The translations under genes and the position numbers were made by a program. This document shows, piece after piece, positions 1 to 8,867 of a stretch of DNA of 64,000 nt. Where the stretch lies: the NCBI RefSeq assembly GCF_000495855.1, contig NZ_AWGF01000010.1, positions 168,992-232,991 of the forward strand, written 5' to 3'. Source of the stretch: Asticcacaulis sp. YBE204. GTDB lineage: Bacteria; Pseudomonadota; Alphaproteobacteria; Caulobacterales; Caulobacteraceae. The notes beneath the pieces were generated by a model. That model saw only the letters and a list, made by a program, of their open reading frames with translations. It had not been told where the DNA came from and did no database searches. How positions within the stretch are numbered: the first letter of the stretch is position 1; every line of letters begins with the position of its first letter.

Positions 1-279
1 CGCCTGCCAGCTTTGCCCGTCGAGCGACTTGATCAGGGTCGCTTCGAAGCTCGCGGTCTGGCCGCCGCGATCGCGCGTGCCCTTAAGTTGCGTGGGTAAG
101 ACCTTGGTATTGTTGAGGATCAGCAGATCGCCTGCCCGCAGCAGCGACGGCAGGTCGGCAACATGACGATCGTTAAGGGTGTCGGCGACCTCCAGCAGGC
201 GCGCGGCTTCGCGCGGGGCCATCGGCCGGAGCGCGATGCGGTCTTCGGGGAGGTGGAAATCGAAATCGGAAACCTTCAT
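1..279 (-). CDS. queA: QueA, S-adenosylmethionine:tRNA ribosyltransferase-isomerase (N-terminal part)
   Basis: Only the first 93 codons are in the window; the rest lies off the left edge. The translation begins MKVSDFDFHLPEDRIALRP and continues through a conserved stretch reading LLRAGDLLILNNTKVLPTQL, the typical N-terminus of QueA. The family transfers the ribosyl part of SAM to 7-aminomethyl-7-deazaguanine in the tRNA anticodon, making epoxyqueuosine in the queuosine pathway. The start at 279 is set by the conserved N-terminus. No neighbour in the window is obviously in the same pathway. Identity is firm although the gene is incomplete. Confidence 0.93.
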   Translation of the reverse strand, partial: MKVSDFDFHLPEDRIALRPMAPREAARLLEVADTLNDRHVADLPSLLRAGDLLILNNTKVLPTQLKGTRDRGGQTASFEATLIKSLDGQSWQA

Positions 280-310
280 CCGCGTCTAAAACGGGATCAG
301 GCGACAAAAA

Positions 311-718
311 TCAAGAGACGAGTTTGGCGGCGCTCTCAGTCAGTTCGCCGTCGAGCCACAGATCGGCGTCGGCCATATCCTGAAAAATGCGGAAGCTGCG
401 CGTCGGAAACTCAATGCTGTAGGCATTGGCGCGTGCCAGAACCAGCGGATCGTTGCTGACGATGGCGACCTTGCGGCCCACATCGCGGCCCTGCGCGATC
501 GTTGCCCAGTGCTTGGCCAGACGCGCCAGTTCCTCGAACGGCACGAAGCCTTCGAAGCGGCGCATGTCGAAGGTCATGTCGTAGAGCCACACGTCGCCGA
601 CGGATTCCAAGTGCTTGGTCAGTTCGGTGACGATCTCGTTGCCGGAAATATCGCCGATATAGCGCACGGTGATGCGCTTTTGCTCTTCGTCGATGGAGAA
701 GATCAGGCGGGATCGCAT
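311..718 (-). CDS. Hypothetical SpoIIAA/STAS-like protein, 135 aa
   Basis: The protein starts MRSRLIFSIDEEQKRITVRYIG and alternates strands and helices in the way of SpoIIAA/STAS-like proteins: an N-terminal strand pair, then a WLYDMTFDMRRFEGF segment that looks like the central strand and helix, then an amphipathic helix near residues 60-75 and a KVAIVSNDPLVLARA segment. There is no signal peptide and no membrane segment, so it should be cytosolic. It lies between queA and the cyclophilin on the same strand, with a terminator upstream of it belonging to the cyclophilin gene. Assignment to the SpoIIAA-like fold is inference from pattern; the role is unknown. Confidence 0.7.
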   Translation of the reverse strand: MRSRLIFSIDEEQKRITVRYIGDISGNEIVTELTKHLESVGDVWLYDMTFDMRRFEGFVPFEELARLAKHWATIAQGRDVGRKVAIVSNDPLVLARANAYSIEFPTRSFRIFQDMADADLWLDGELTESAAKLVS

Positions 719-792
719 AGGTCGGGCTCTTTGGCGGGGCTTCTTGGAAACGTATTATGTCAGGAGGGGGTTAATTTTTGCCTTAAAATAAA

Positions 793-825
793 AAAGCCGG
801 ACGAGCAAAGCGCCCGACCGGCTTT
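793..825 (-). terminator. Intrinsic terminator after the cyclophilin gene
   Basis: An 8-bp inverted repeat (AAAGCCGG at 793-800 and CCGGCTTT at 818-825) reads on the minus strand as a GC-rich hairpin followed by a run of T residues. It lies 25 bp beyond the stop codon of the cyclophilin gene, the usual place for a Rho-independent terminator. Confidence 0.75.
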
Positions 826-849
826 CAATTTTCGTTCTGAGGTAACGGG

Positions 850-1314
850 TTACGCGTCCGCAGCGACCTTGAAGCTGACGATCTTGCCCGGCGCGCGCGG
901 CGGCTCACCCTTCGGCAGGGCGTCGACGTGGTCCATGCCTTCGGTCACTTCACCCCAGACGGTATATTGACCGTCGAGGAAGCGCGCATCGGCGAAGCAG
1001 ATGAAGAACTGGCTGTCGGCCGAGTCAGGGTTTTGCGAGCGGGCCATCGAACAGACGCCGCGCACATGCGGCTCTTTCGAGAACTCGGCCTTGATCTTCT
1101 TGCCCGACCCGCCGTAGCCCTGGCCTTCCGGGTCGCCGCCCTGAGCCATGAAGCCCGGGATGACGCGGTGGAAGACGATGCCGTCATAGAAGCCTTCGCG
1201 CACCAGTTCCTTGATCCGCGCGACATGGTTGGGGGCGAGGTCAGGACGCAGCTTGATGCGCACGTCGCCGCTTTCCAGCGTCAGGATGAGCGTGTTTTCC
1301 AGATCTTCGGACAT
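850..1314 (-). CDS. Cyclophilin-type peptidyl-prolyl cis-trans isomerase, 154 aa
   Basis: The protein carries the cyclophilin signature in order: FHRVIPGFMAQGGDP (the catalytic Arg and the substrate pocket), then GVCSMARSQNPDSADSQFFI and LDGQYTVWGEVTEGMD. The length suits the short PpiB class. I chose the ATG at 1314 because it has AAGGAG a few bases upstream and opens with MSEDLENTLIL; an in-frame start 18 codons earlier lacks this support. No signal peptide is seen from this start, so it is probably the cytosolic isomerase that speeds proline isomerisation during folding. A terminator follows. Confidence 0.93.
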   Translation of the reverse strand: MSEDLENTLILTLESGDVRIKLRPDLAPNHVARIKELVREGFYDGIVFHRVIPGFMAQGGDPEGQGYGGSGKKIKAEFSKEPHVRGVCSMARSQNPDSADSQFFICFADARFLDGQYTVWGEVTEGMDHVDALPKGEPPRAPGKIVSFKVAADA

Positions 1315-1386
1315 GGTGTCTCCTTGGTGACATAGAGAATTTTCCCCGACATAGGGTATTCGGGGCAAGAATACAAAACGAAAGTT

Positions 1387-1752
1387 TTAGCCATTACACT
1401 GTGAGGGCTTTTTCTCGTCCGGGCCATACATGGCGCAGGCGCGGTCTATCTCGCCCTGAATCAGGCAGGCATTGTTGATATGGCAGGGCGGGTGCGTGGC
1501 CGGACTGACCTGACGGCAGCGGTCGGCCAGTTTCTGCGCCTCCAGTTCGCCTTTTTCCTCACGGCACGTGGCGGTGGAGGCGCTGGTCGGGTTGAGCGTC
1601 GGCGCGGCGGTGGCCAGCGGCGCTTCGGAGGTATCGACGGCGGCGACCGACGCACCCGTGGCGTAGGATTCGTCCTCTTGTGTCACCGGTGCGGGTTTGC
1701 AGCCGGACAGCAGAGCCAGCGCGGTCATAAGGCATAATGTGGTGCGGATCAT
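1387..1752 (-). CDS. Putative lipoprotein, 121 aa
   Basis: The N-terminus MIRTTLCLMTALALLSGCKP is a lipoprotein signal with lipobox LLSGC and acylation at Cys18. The mature part is Thr/Ala/Ser-rich for about 45 residues, then holds a small Cys-containing domain (CREEKGELEAQKLADRC, PPCHINNACLIQ, DRACAMYG, final CNG) with at least six Cys that could form disulfides in the periplasm. The ATG at 1752 has AAGGAG upstream. A much longer in-frame extension exists but runs antisense through rlmE and was discarded. It is divergent from rlmE. The function is not recognised. Confidence 0.75.
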   Translation of the reverse strand: MIRTTLCLMTALALLSGCKPAPVTQEDESYATGASVAAVDTSEAPLATAAPTLNPTSASTATCREEKGELEAQKLADRCRQVSPATHPPCHINNACLIQGEIDRACAMYGPDEKKPSQCNG

Positions 1753-1828
1753 ATGGGGCTCCTTTGCCGCGCAACCTAGCCAACTCCGCGTAAAGGCAAA
1801 ATGATTTTCGCTAAATTTCTGTTTTGTC

Positions 1829-1873
1829 GCGATATTTTTGCGAAAAACCGCTGTACACTTTTTCGCATATCGC
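1829..1873. repeat. Dispersed palindromic element, copy 1
   Basis: Nested inverted repeat: outer arms GCGATAT (1829-1835) and ATATCGC (1867-1873), inner arms GCGAAAAA (1840-1847) and TTTTTCGC (1859-1866), loop CCGCTGTACAC. A second copy lies at 57283-57326 with the same outer arms and a nearly identical loop, but with the inner arms changed on both sides so that pairing is kept. It sits in the divergent gap between the lipoprotein gene and rlmE. Confidence 0.7.
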
Positions 1874-1905
1874 TCTTGCCGACAAAAGCGGTTATAGAGC
1901 GCCTC

Positions 1906-2619
1906 ATGAGTAACGAACCAGAAGAACCGCGCCGCAAGATGGTCAAGCCGCCGACGGGCGGCAACCTGTCGGGGCGCGCCAAGGGCCACACGGCGGTCAA
2001 GACAGCCAAGCAGCGTACGCAGTCCTCGGCCAAGTGGCTTGAGCGGCAACTGAACGACCCCTTCGTGCAGCGCGCCAAGGCCGAGGGCTGGCGCTCGCGC
2101 GCGGCCTTCAAACTGGAAGAGATCGACGACCGCTTTCATATTCTGAAGCGTGGTGTGCGCGTGATCGACCTCGGCTGCGCACCCGGTGGCTGGGTGCAGA
2201 TGGCCAAGAGCCGCGGTGCCGCGCACGTGGTGGGCGTCGACCTGCTGCCGGTCGATCCGATCCCCGGCGCCGAGATGATCGAGGCCGATTTCACCGATCC
2301 TGAGGTTGGGCCGCGTCTGATGGAGATGATGGGTGGCAAGCCCGACGTCGTCCTGTCCGATCTGGCGCACAATACGGTCGGCCACCGTCAGACCGACCAC
2401 CTCAAGATCATGGGGCTGCTGGAGCTGGCGGGTGACTTTGCCTGCGACAATCTAAAGCCCGGCGGCACCTTTATCGCCAAGGCCTTTCAGGGCGGCGAGA
2501 CCGAGCATCTGCTGCTCAAGCTGAAGCTGGCGTTTAGCGACGTGAAGCACTTCAAGCCCAAGTCGAGCCGTGCCGATTCATCGGAAATCTATATCGTGGC
2601 GCAAGGGTTCAAGGGGTAA
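1906..2619 (+). CDS. rlmE: RlmE, 23S rRNA U2552 2'-O-methyltransferase, 237 aa
   Basis: This is an FtsJ/RrmJ-family methyltransferase. The SAM-binding motif VIDLGCAPGGW is at residues 87-97, and the catalytic tetrad of the family can be read as Lys69 (AAFKL), Asp152 (LSDLAHN), Lys192 (FIAKAFQGGE) and Glu227 (SSEIY). The enzyme methylates the ribose of U2552 in the ribosomal A loop. I chose the ATG at 1906 (MSNEPEEPRRK); an upstream in-frame ATG at 1801 would translate the palindromic element. The basic, low-complexity first 45 residues are longer than in E. coli, as is common in alphaproteobacteria. Confidence 0.95.
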   Translation: MSNEPEEPRRKMVKPPTGGNLSGRAKGHTAVKTAKQRTQSSAKWLERQLNDPFVQRAKAEGWRSRAAFKLEEIDDRFHILKRGVRVIDLGCAPGGWVQMAKSRGAAHVVGVDLLPVDPIPGAEMIEADFTDPEVGPRLMEMMGGKPDVVLSDLAHNTVGHRQTDHLKIMGLLELAGDFACDNLKPGGTFIAKAFQGGETEHLLLKLKLAFSDVKHFKPKSSRADSSEIYIVAQGFKG

Positions 2620-2622
2620 GAC

Positions 2623-3060
2623 CTAGCGAAGCACAGAAACGTTTTTCAGATTAATTTTCTCGCTTCGCCGCCATACGGATTCGGCAATGACGCCACTGAG
2701 AATACCGGCGGCGGTGAACAGGACGGCCATCCCAATCTCGAAAAGCTCTGCGTTACCGTTCGCAAAAATTAGCCCTAAGGCTAATCCAAGCATACCGCCA
2801 ATAATGGAAAGCGTCAGGCGGTTTAAAATCCGCAGTTTTTTGCACACAAGCGCAAGGGGAAACCCGAAGCACAAGGCCAAAAATGTGCCATAGAGACCCA
2901 TAAACGGACTCAAAAAAAGAGTGTTCGTAAAGTCGTGCCGGTAATAGATCCCGTTTTGCGCGAAAAAGATAATGGACATAAAACCAGCAAAAAAACTTAC
3001 CGCCGTGATAGCGGTAATCGCGATAAGCGTAATGGCTAACCGGCTGACGAGTTTTTCCAT
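2623..3060 (-). CDS. Small integral membrane protein, 145 aa, unknown
   Basis: Four hydrophobic segments are visible, at about residues 8-32, 45-70, 80-102 and 108-128, separated by short charged loops, with a basic C-terminal tail (WRRSEKINLKN). This predicts a four-helix inner-membrane protein. The gene is clearly poorer in G+C than its neighbours: the 60 bases from 2881 hold 26 G or C. That could mean transfer or relaxed codon use. It converges on rlmE with a gap of 3 bases. No family was recognised. Confidence 0.65.
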   Translation of the reverse strand: MEKLVSRLAITLIAITAITAVSFFAGFMSIIFFAQNGIYYRHDFTNTLFLSPFMGLYGTFLALCFGFPLALVCKKLRILNRLTLSIIGGMLGLALGLIFANGNAELFEIGMAVLFTAAGILSGVIAESVWRRSEKINLKNVSVLR

Positions 3061-3167
3061 TGTTCCAACCTATTTAAGATCATAATAGCGTATTTTTATT
3101 CACGACCCAATCCACATCGCCTTTTTAGTTTTGTGCGCCCGAAATGCGCGCTCGAAAGGGGCACATC

Positions 3168-3503
3168 ATGAGCAAGTTTAAAACCGTAACCTTCACCATT
3201 CTGGGTGTCATAGCCTTTGGCGTGGTCGCGTGGGCAACCATTCCCTACTGGTCGCAGGGATCGGCGGTGGTCGAGGTCACCGGCACCACGACCAAGCGTC
3301 AGGGCGGCAAGGACCAGTATCTGGTCTTCACGACCACGGGGACGTACAAAAATACCGATAGTCTGCACTATCTGAAGTTTGATTCCTCGGACCTTCAGGG
3401 CAAGCTGAACCGGCCGGGACGTTACCGGATAAATTATTACGGGTTTCGCGTTCCGGTGCTTTCGATGTACAAGAACATCACCAAGGCCGAAACGATTGCA
3501 TAG
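3168..3503 (+). CDS. DUF1523-like membrane-anchored protein, 111 aa
   Basis: The protein has one N-terminal membrane segment (residues 8-25, TILGVIAFGVVAWATIPYW) followed by a periplasmic domain. The order VVEVTGTTTKR, then YKNTDSLHYLKFDSSDLQGK, then RYRINYYGFRVPVLSMYKNI matches what I know of DUF1523 proteins, including the KFDSxDLQ and YGxR blocks. I chose the ATG at 3168 because GAAAGGGG precedes it and it starts just before the anchor; an in-frame ATG at 3144 adds eight basic residues. The function of the family is unknown. Confidence 0.7.
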   Translation: MSKFKTVTFTILGVIAFGVVAWATIPYWSQGSAVVEVTGTTTKRQGGKDQYLVFTTTGTYKNTDSLHYLKFDSSDLQGKLNRPGRYRINYYGFRVPVLSMYKNITKAETIA

Positions 3504-3552
3504 GTTTTTCGGCGATACTATCGCTTGTCGTGCGCGTACCCCAAGGAACCTA

Positions 3553-4035
3553 ATGACCAAACTGCCGCTGAATCCGTTTTTCGCCTGGACCGCGCTGGCC
3601 CTCAAAAGTTCGGAAATGATGACCGCCTCGGCGGAAGTGATTACCCACCGCATGACGCGCATGGCCAATGCCGACCTGATCCCCAGCGCCGAGGATCAGA
3701 AGGAATTCACCCTGATGGGGCAGGAAAAGATGGAGGCGGGGACCGAATCGATGATGGCGATGGGGGCCTACTGGCTGACCCTCAATCATCAGATCGGCGC
3801 GCAGGCGCTTAAAAACATGATGACCATTGGCAACGATATGACGTCGCTGGCGTCATCGACCACACCCGCGCAAATGATGACGCGTCAGGCCAAGCTGGCC
3901 GACAGCCTCACCAAGGGGGTGATGCAGGCGGCGGATATGTCGTCTCAGGCGGCGACCATGACCGACCACGGCATGAAGCCGATGCACAGCCGCGCGGTGG
4001 CCAATGCCAAGCGCCTAGGCAAACGGGGTAAGTAA
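3553..4035 (+). CDS. Phasin-like protein, 160 aa
   Basis: The protein is Met/Ala-rich and almost fully helical, without signal peptide, Cys or catalytic motif. It starts MTKLPLNPFFAWTALALKS, and the amphipathic helices carry repeated Met residues (EMMTASAEVITHRMTRMANAD, MTRQAKLADSLTKGVMQAA). This resembles phasin-family proteins that coat polyhydroxyalkanoate granules, but no phasin signature is strict enough to prove it. The ATG at 3553 has AAGGAA upstream. No PHA synthesis gene is in the window. A general coiled-coil protein of other function remains possible. Confidence 0.55.
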   Translation: MTKLPLNPFFAWTALALKSSEMMTASAEVITHRMTRMANADLIPSAEDQKEFTLMGQEKMEAGTESMMAMGAYWLTLNHQIGAQALKNMMTIGNDMTSLASSTTPAQMMTRQAKLADSLTKGVMQAADMSSQAATMTDHGMKPMHSRAVANAKRLGKRGK

Positions 4036-4041
4036 TCAGGT

Positions 4042-5121
4042 TTAGTCCAGTTCCGGTCCCGGCGTCTCGCGGCCCGGAATTTCGCCGGTCAGAACGCCGC
4101 GCGCCGAGATCGGCTGTGCCTTGCCGAGGTCGATCGAGACGGCGGTCACATCGCGCACACCCCAGCTTTTGTCCTTGTCTGTACCGGCATCACCCGCCGT
4201 ATTCAGACGCCACAGATTGGCGGCCTTGTCAGCCGCACTCCCGCCCGGCAGGTCGCCCTGCGTCAGGGTGAAGGGCGCGGTGTCGCCGTGGATCAGGAAG
4301 ACCGGCTTGCCGAAGGTACGGCTTTCGGCGATCAGAACCGTGCGCACGGACAAAAAGCCGTCGCAAAGGCGCTTATTGTCGGCGGCGGCGTCCGTGCAGG
4401 GGACGAACAAAGCGTCGGGCTTCATTTCGGTCAGCATATCGGCCTGAGTGGCCACGATCACGGCTGCCGCGCCACGTTTATGCGCATAAGCAAAGGCAGC
4501 TTTCAGCCACTCGATATTGCGGGTATCGCGTTCATCGGCGGCCTTCGCGGCGGCGCTCAGATCGTCGCCCATGACCGAATCCCGCGCATTATTGGTCGCC
4601 GTCAGGTTCAGGGTGACGACAACGAAGCGGCCATGGTCGAAGCGGGCGTTTTCCGGCATACCGGGCTGCTGAACATAATGCCACTTGGTGTCCGTCACCG
4701 CCGGAGCGGCAAAGAAGCGCTTGCGCAGGATGTCCAGTCGCGCCAACTCGGAAAATTTCCGGCCCGTCGCCGGGTCGTCCTTGCGGTCGCAGTCGGTCCA
4801 TTCGTTGTCGCCGGGTGTGTAAAAGACCGGGATAGGCTTGAGATCGGCCATCAGCTTGGCGAAGGCGTCGTCAGGCGCGCCGCAGACCTCGCTGCCCGCC
4901 TGAATGTCACCGACGTGCAAAATAAAGGGCGGGTTGCGATCTTTGACCGCCGGAATGGCCTTGGTTAGCATGGCGCGATCGGTATCGTCGTAGGGCGTGT
5001 CGTTGATGACAACGAAATCGACATGAGCCGGTTGCGGTTTCGGCAGGACGGCGCAGCCGCTTACCCCCAAAGTCAGAACAAGGGCGACGAACAGAACAGG
5101 GGCTGCCAACAGACGCGTCAT
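4042..5121 (-). CDS. Calcineurin-like metallophosphoesterase, lipoprotein, 359 aa
   Basis: The N-terminus ends in LTLGVSGC, a lipobox with Cys23, so the protein should be lipid-anchored in the envelope. The mature part starts with a DFVVINDTP strand, then ILHVGDIQAGS near residue 70 and FYTPGDNEWTDC near residue 102; the GD and GDNE blocks are metal-binding motifs of calcineurin-like phosphoesterases. Further blocks VVTLNLTATNNARD and VIVATQADM fit the later part of the fold, although the usual GHxH near the C-terminus is not evident. The substrate is unknown. It converges on the phasin-like gene. Confidence 0.72.
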   Translation of the reverse strand: MTRLLAAPVLFVALVLTLGVSGCAVLPKPQPAHVDFVVINDTPYDDTDRAMLTKAIPAVKDRNPPFILHVGDIQAGSEVCGAPDDAFAKLMADLKPIPVFYTPGDNEWTDCDRKDDPATGRKFSELARLDILRKRFFAAPAVTDTKWHYVQQPGMPENARFDHGRFVVVTLNLTATNNARDSVMGDDLSAAAKAADERDTRNIEWLKAAFAYAHKRGAAAVIVATQADMLTEMKPDALFVPCTDAAADNKRLCDGFLSVRTVLIAESRTFGKPVFLIHGDTAPFTLTQGDLPGGSAADKAANLWRLNTAGDAGTDKDKSWGVRDVTAVSIDLGKAQPISARGVLTGEIPGRETPGPELD

Positions 5122-5216
5122 CGCTTTACCTCCAGAGTCGTTCCAGAGGCTTAGGCCGCAATTGCGACAGTTTCAATATGGTGGGACACGATCGCCGGTT
5201 ATGATCGCGGCAGAAT

Positions 5217-5360
5217 TCAGCCGACCAGCTTCAGCTTCAGGCGGTGCGCGTTCATCATGGCGCGGAAGCGCGCCTGACGGAACAGCGCGGTCAGGCTGTA
5301 GGACATCTCGATCAGGGCGCAGGCGATGGAATATTCCGCGCGGATTTTCAACTGGGTCAT
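5217..5360 (-). CDS. Possible small protein, 47 aa
   Basis: A short reading frame from an ATG at 5360 encodes a basic, helical peptide beginning MTQLKIRAEYSIACALIEMS and ending HRLKLKLVG. Its third-position G+C use resembles the flanking genes, which is the main reason to list it. No convincing Shine-Dalgarno is seen and no family was recognised, so it may be chance. Confidence 0.35.
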   Translation of the reverse strand: MTQLKIRAEYSIACALIEMSYSLTALFRQARFRAMMNAHRLKLKLVG

Positions 5361-7025
<1,665 letters not shown>

Positions 7026-7040
7026 AAGGGAGCGGGTGCG

Positions 7041-7430
7041 ATGACGGTCGAATTGCAGGTACTGGTGTTTGCGGCGCTTTGGGGCCTCATACAAATCCTG
7101 ATCGCCGCCGTCGCCCCCGCCGCCCGTCCGGGCTATTTCCAATGGAACGCCAGCCCGCGCGATACCGAGTTCGATTTCGGGCCGGTGTTCGGCCGGATGA
7201 ACCGGGCCTATAAGAACTTCCTTGAGACGTTTCCGATCTTCGCGGTGATCGTTCTGGCACTGGTCTTTTCAGGCCGTGCGGACGATATCTCGAAATGGGG
7301 TGTCCACGTCTATCTGTTCGCCCGCATCGCCTATTTCCCGGCCTATGCTCTGGGCTCCAAGCTGCGCAGCGCGTTTTATGTCGTGTCGCTGATCGGTATG
7401 GCCATGTGCGTCTGGTCGTTATTCTTTTAA
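7041..7430 (+). CDS. MAPEG-family membrane protein, 129 aa
   Basis: Four hydrophobic segments and the pattern LWGLIQILIAAVAPAARPGYFQWNASPRD, GRMNRAYKNFLETFPIFAVIV and YLFARIAYFPAYALG match the bacterial MAPEG family (membrane-associated eicosanoid and glutathione metabolism). The RA-N-ENFP-like block (here RAYKNFLETFP) is the family hallmark. Substrates in bacteria are mostly unknown. The gene follows guaB by 15 bp with AAAAGGGAG ahead of the start, so it probably shares its transcript, and rsmB follows 9 bp later. Confidence 0.88.
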   Translation: MTVELQVLVFAALWGLIQILIAAVAPAARPGYFQWNASPRDTEFDFGPVFGRMNRAYKNFLETFPIFAVIVLALVFSGRADDISKWGVHVYLFARIAYFPAYALGSKLRSAFYVVSLIGMAMCVWSLFF

Positions 7431-7439
7431 GGTTACATA

Positions 7440-8729
7440 TTGACCCCTGCTGCCCGCCTTCAGTCCGCTGCCGAGATCCTCGATCTCCTCAAGAAATCGC
7501 GCCGTCCGGCCGAAGAGGTGCTCAAGGACTGGGGCCGCAATCACCGCTACGCCGGGTCGAAGGACCGCCGCGCCATCGCCGACAAGGTCTATCAGTGCAT
7601 CCGCGCGCGCGAACGTCTGTCCTTTGTCATGGACTCCGACGCGGGCCGGTCGCTGGTGCTGGGGGCGCTGCATTTCCTCGACGGCGTGACCATTGCCGAT
7701 ATCGACGCCCTCTATACGGGCGAAGGTTACGCACCGCCGAAGCTGTCGGTTGCGGAACGCAATCGACTTGAGGCGAGGGACGGCGAAGCCCCGGAATGGC
7801 TGGAATCCGGCCTGCCGGAATTCGTCGTCGAGCGATTGAAAAGCGTCTATGGCGACGACTGGCTGAAAGAGGCCGAGGCCCTGATGCTGCCGCGCGCGCC
7901 GATCGACTTGCGCGTCAATGGCGACCGTGCGCCGCTGATCGCCGGGCTTGAGATGCTGGGCTACAAGCCGCAGCCGACGCCGTTTTCGGCATTTGGCGTG
8001 CGTCTGCCTGCCGATCCGCCGCCCAATGTCCGCGCCTTGCCAGCGTTTCGTCAGGGCACGATCGAGATTCAGGACGAAGGCTCGCAACTGGCCGGGTTCC
8101 TCGCGGGTGCCAAGCCCGGCATGACCGTGGTCGATTACTGCGCCGGGGGCGGCGGCAAGACGCTGGCCCTGCTGCAAGCGATGAACGGCGAGGGGCGTCT
8201 GATCGCGTCCGACGTTGAAAAGACGCGCCTCAACAATATCAAGCCGCGTTTGACCCGCGCCGGTCTGGAAGCGGACCTGCGTCAGCTCGGGCCGGACGGC
8301 GAGGGGATGGAAGACCTCGAAGGTCAGGCCGATCTGGTGCTGGTCGATGCGCCCTGTTCGGGGTCGGGTGTCTGGCGTCGTCGTCCGGAAACCGCGCATA
8401 AGCTGGAAGAAACCGAGGTCGCGCGTCTGCATGAGCTGCAAACGGCGATCCTGCACCGCGCCTCGCGTCTGGTGAAGCCGGGCGGTCTGCTGGCCTATGC
8501 GACCTGCTCGATTCTGCCGGACGAGAACGAACTGACCGCCGACCGCTTCGAAGCCGACCACCCGTGGTTCACGCCACGCGCCGTTGCCGAAGTCGTCAAT
8601 ACGCCATCGATTACGCCCGAGGGGGCGGAAACCCTCAAATCCATTGCGCAGGGCCACCGCCTGCGCCTGAGCCCCGGAACCAGCCACACGGACGGGTTCT
8701 TCGTTTCGTTATACCGGCGCGAGCCGTAA
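7440..8729 (+). CDS. rsmB: RsmB-type rRNA cytosine-C5 methyltransferase, 429 aa
   Basis: An N-terminal helical part of about 130 residues resembles the NusB-like RNA-binding domain of RsmB, followed by a Rossmann-fold methyltransferase. The SAM site reads VVDYCAGGGGKTLALLQAM. The two catalytic Cys of the Nol1/Nop2/Sun family are at residue 306 (DAPCSGSGVWRRRPE) and residue 356 (YATCSILPDEN). The enzyme methylates C967 of 16S rRNA in E. coli; the exact target here is inferred. The start is TTG at 7440, with AAGG just upstream. It is the third gene of a likely guaB transcript. Confidence 0.88.
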   Translation: MTPAARLQSAAEILDLLKKSRRPAEEVLKDWGRNHRYAGSKDRRAIADKVYQCIRARERLSFVMDSDAGRSLVLGALHFLDGVTIADIDALYTGEGYAPPKLSVAERNRLEARDGEAPEWLESGLPEFVVERLKSVYGDDWLKEAEALMLPRAPIDLRVNGDRAPLIAGLEMLGYKPQPTPFSAFGVRLPADPPPNVRALPAFRQGTIEIQDEGSQLAGFLAGAKPGMTVVDYCAGGGGKTLALLQAMNGEGRLIASDVEKTRLNNIKPRLTRAGLEADLRQLGPDGEGMEDLEGQADLVLVDAPCSGSGVWRRRPETAHKLEETEVARLHELQTAILHRASRLVKPGGLLAYATCSILPDENELTADRFEADHPWFTPRAVAEVVNTPSITPEGAETLKSIAQGHRLRLSPGTSHTDGFFVSLYRREP

Positions 8730-8740
8730 GAAAGGTCGGT

Positions 8741-8842
8741 AACCACAGATTACACAGATTGCACAGATTTGGCGCTTCGCGCCGTTAAGGTGGAAACAAC
8801 TCGCCTGACTCTTAATCTGTGTAATCTGTGTAATCTGTGGTT
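8741..8842. repeat. ACAGATT-family inverted repeat, copy 1
   Basis: The left arm (8741-8770) contains AACCACAGATT and two more ACAGATT units; the right arm (8814-8842) is its reverse complement, ending AATCTGTGGTT. The arms enclose about 43 bp. It fills the rsmB-guaA gap and would form a long hairpin in the guaA leader. Further copies are at 20469-20567 and 24082-24216. Confidence 0.8.
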
Positions 8843-8867
8843 CCAAAACCCATAGAAAGACCGACAC

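Noticed and set aside
1753..2400. Upstream extension of the lipoprotein gene
   Set aside because: The extension is antisense to rlmE. The ATG at 1752 has a good Shine-Dalgarno and opens a proper lipoprotein signal.
8741..8842. Short repeated ACAGATT units as a CRISPR array
   Set aside because: Units are only 7-10 bp, spacers are absent and the two halves are inverted relative to each other. No cas gene is present.
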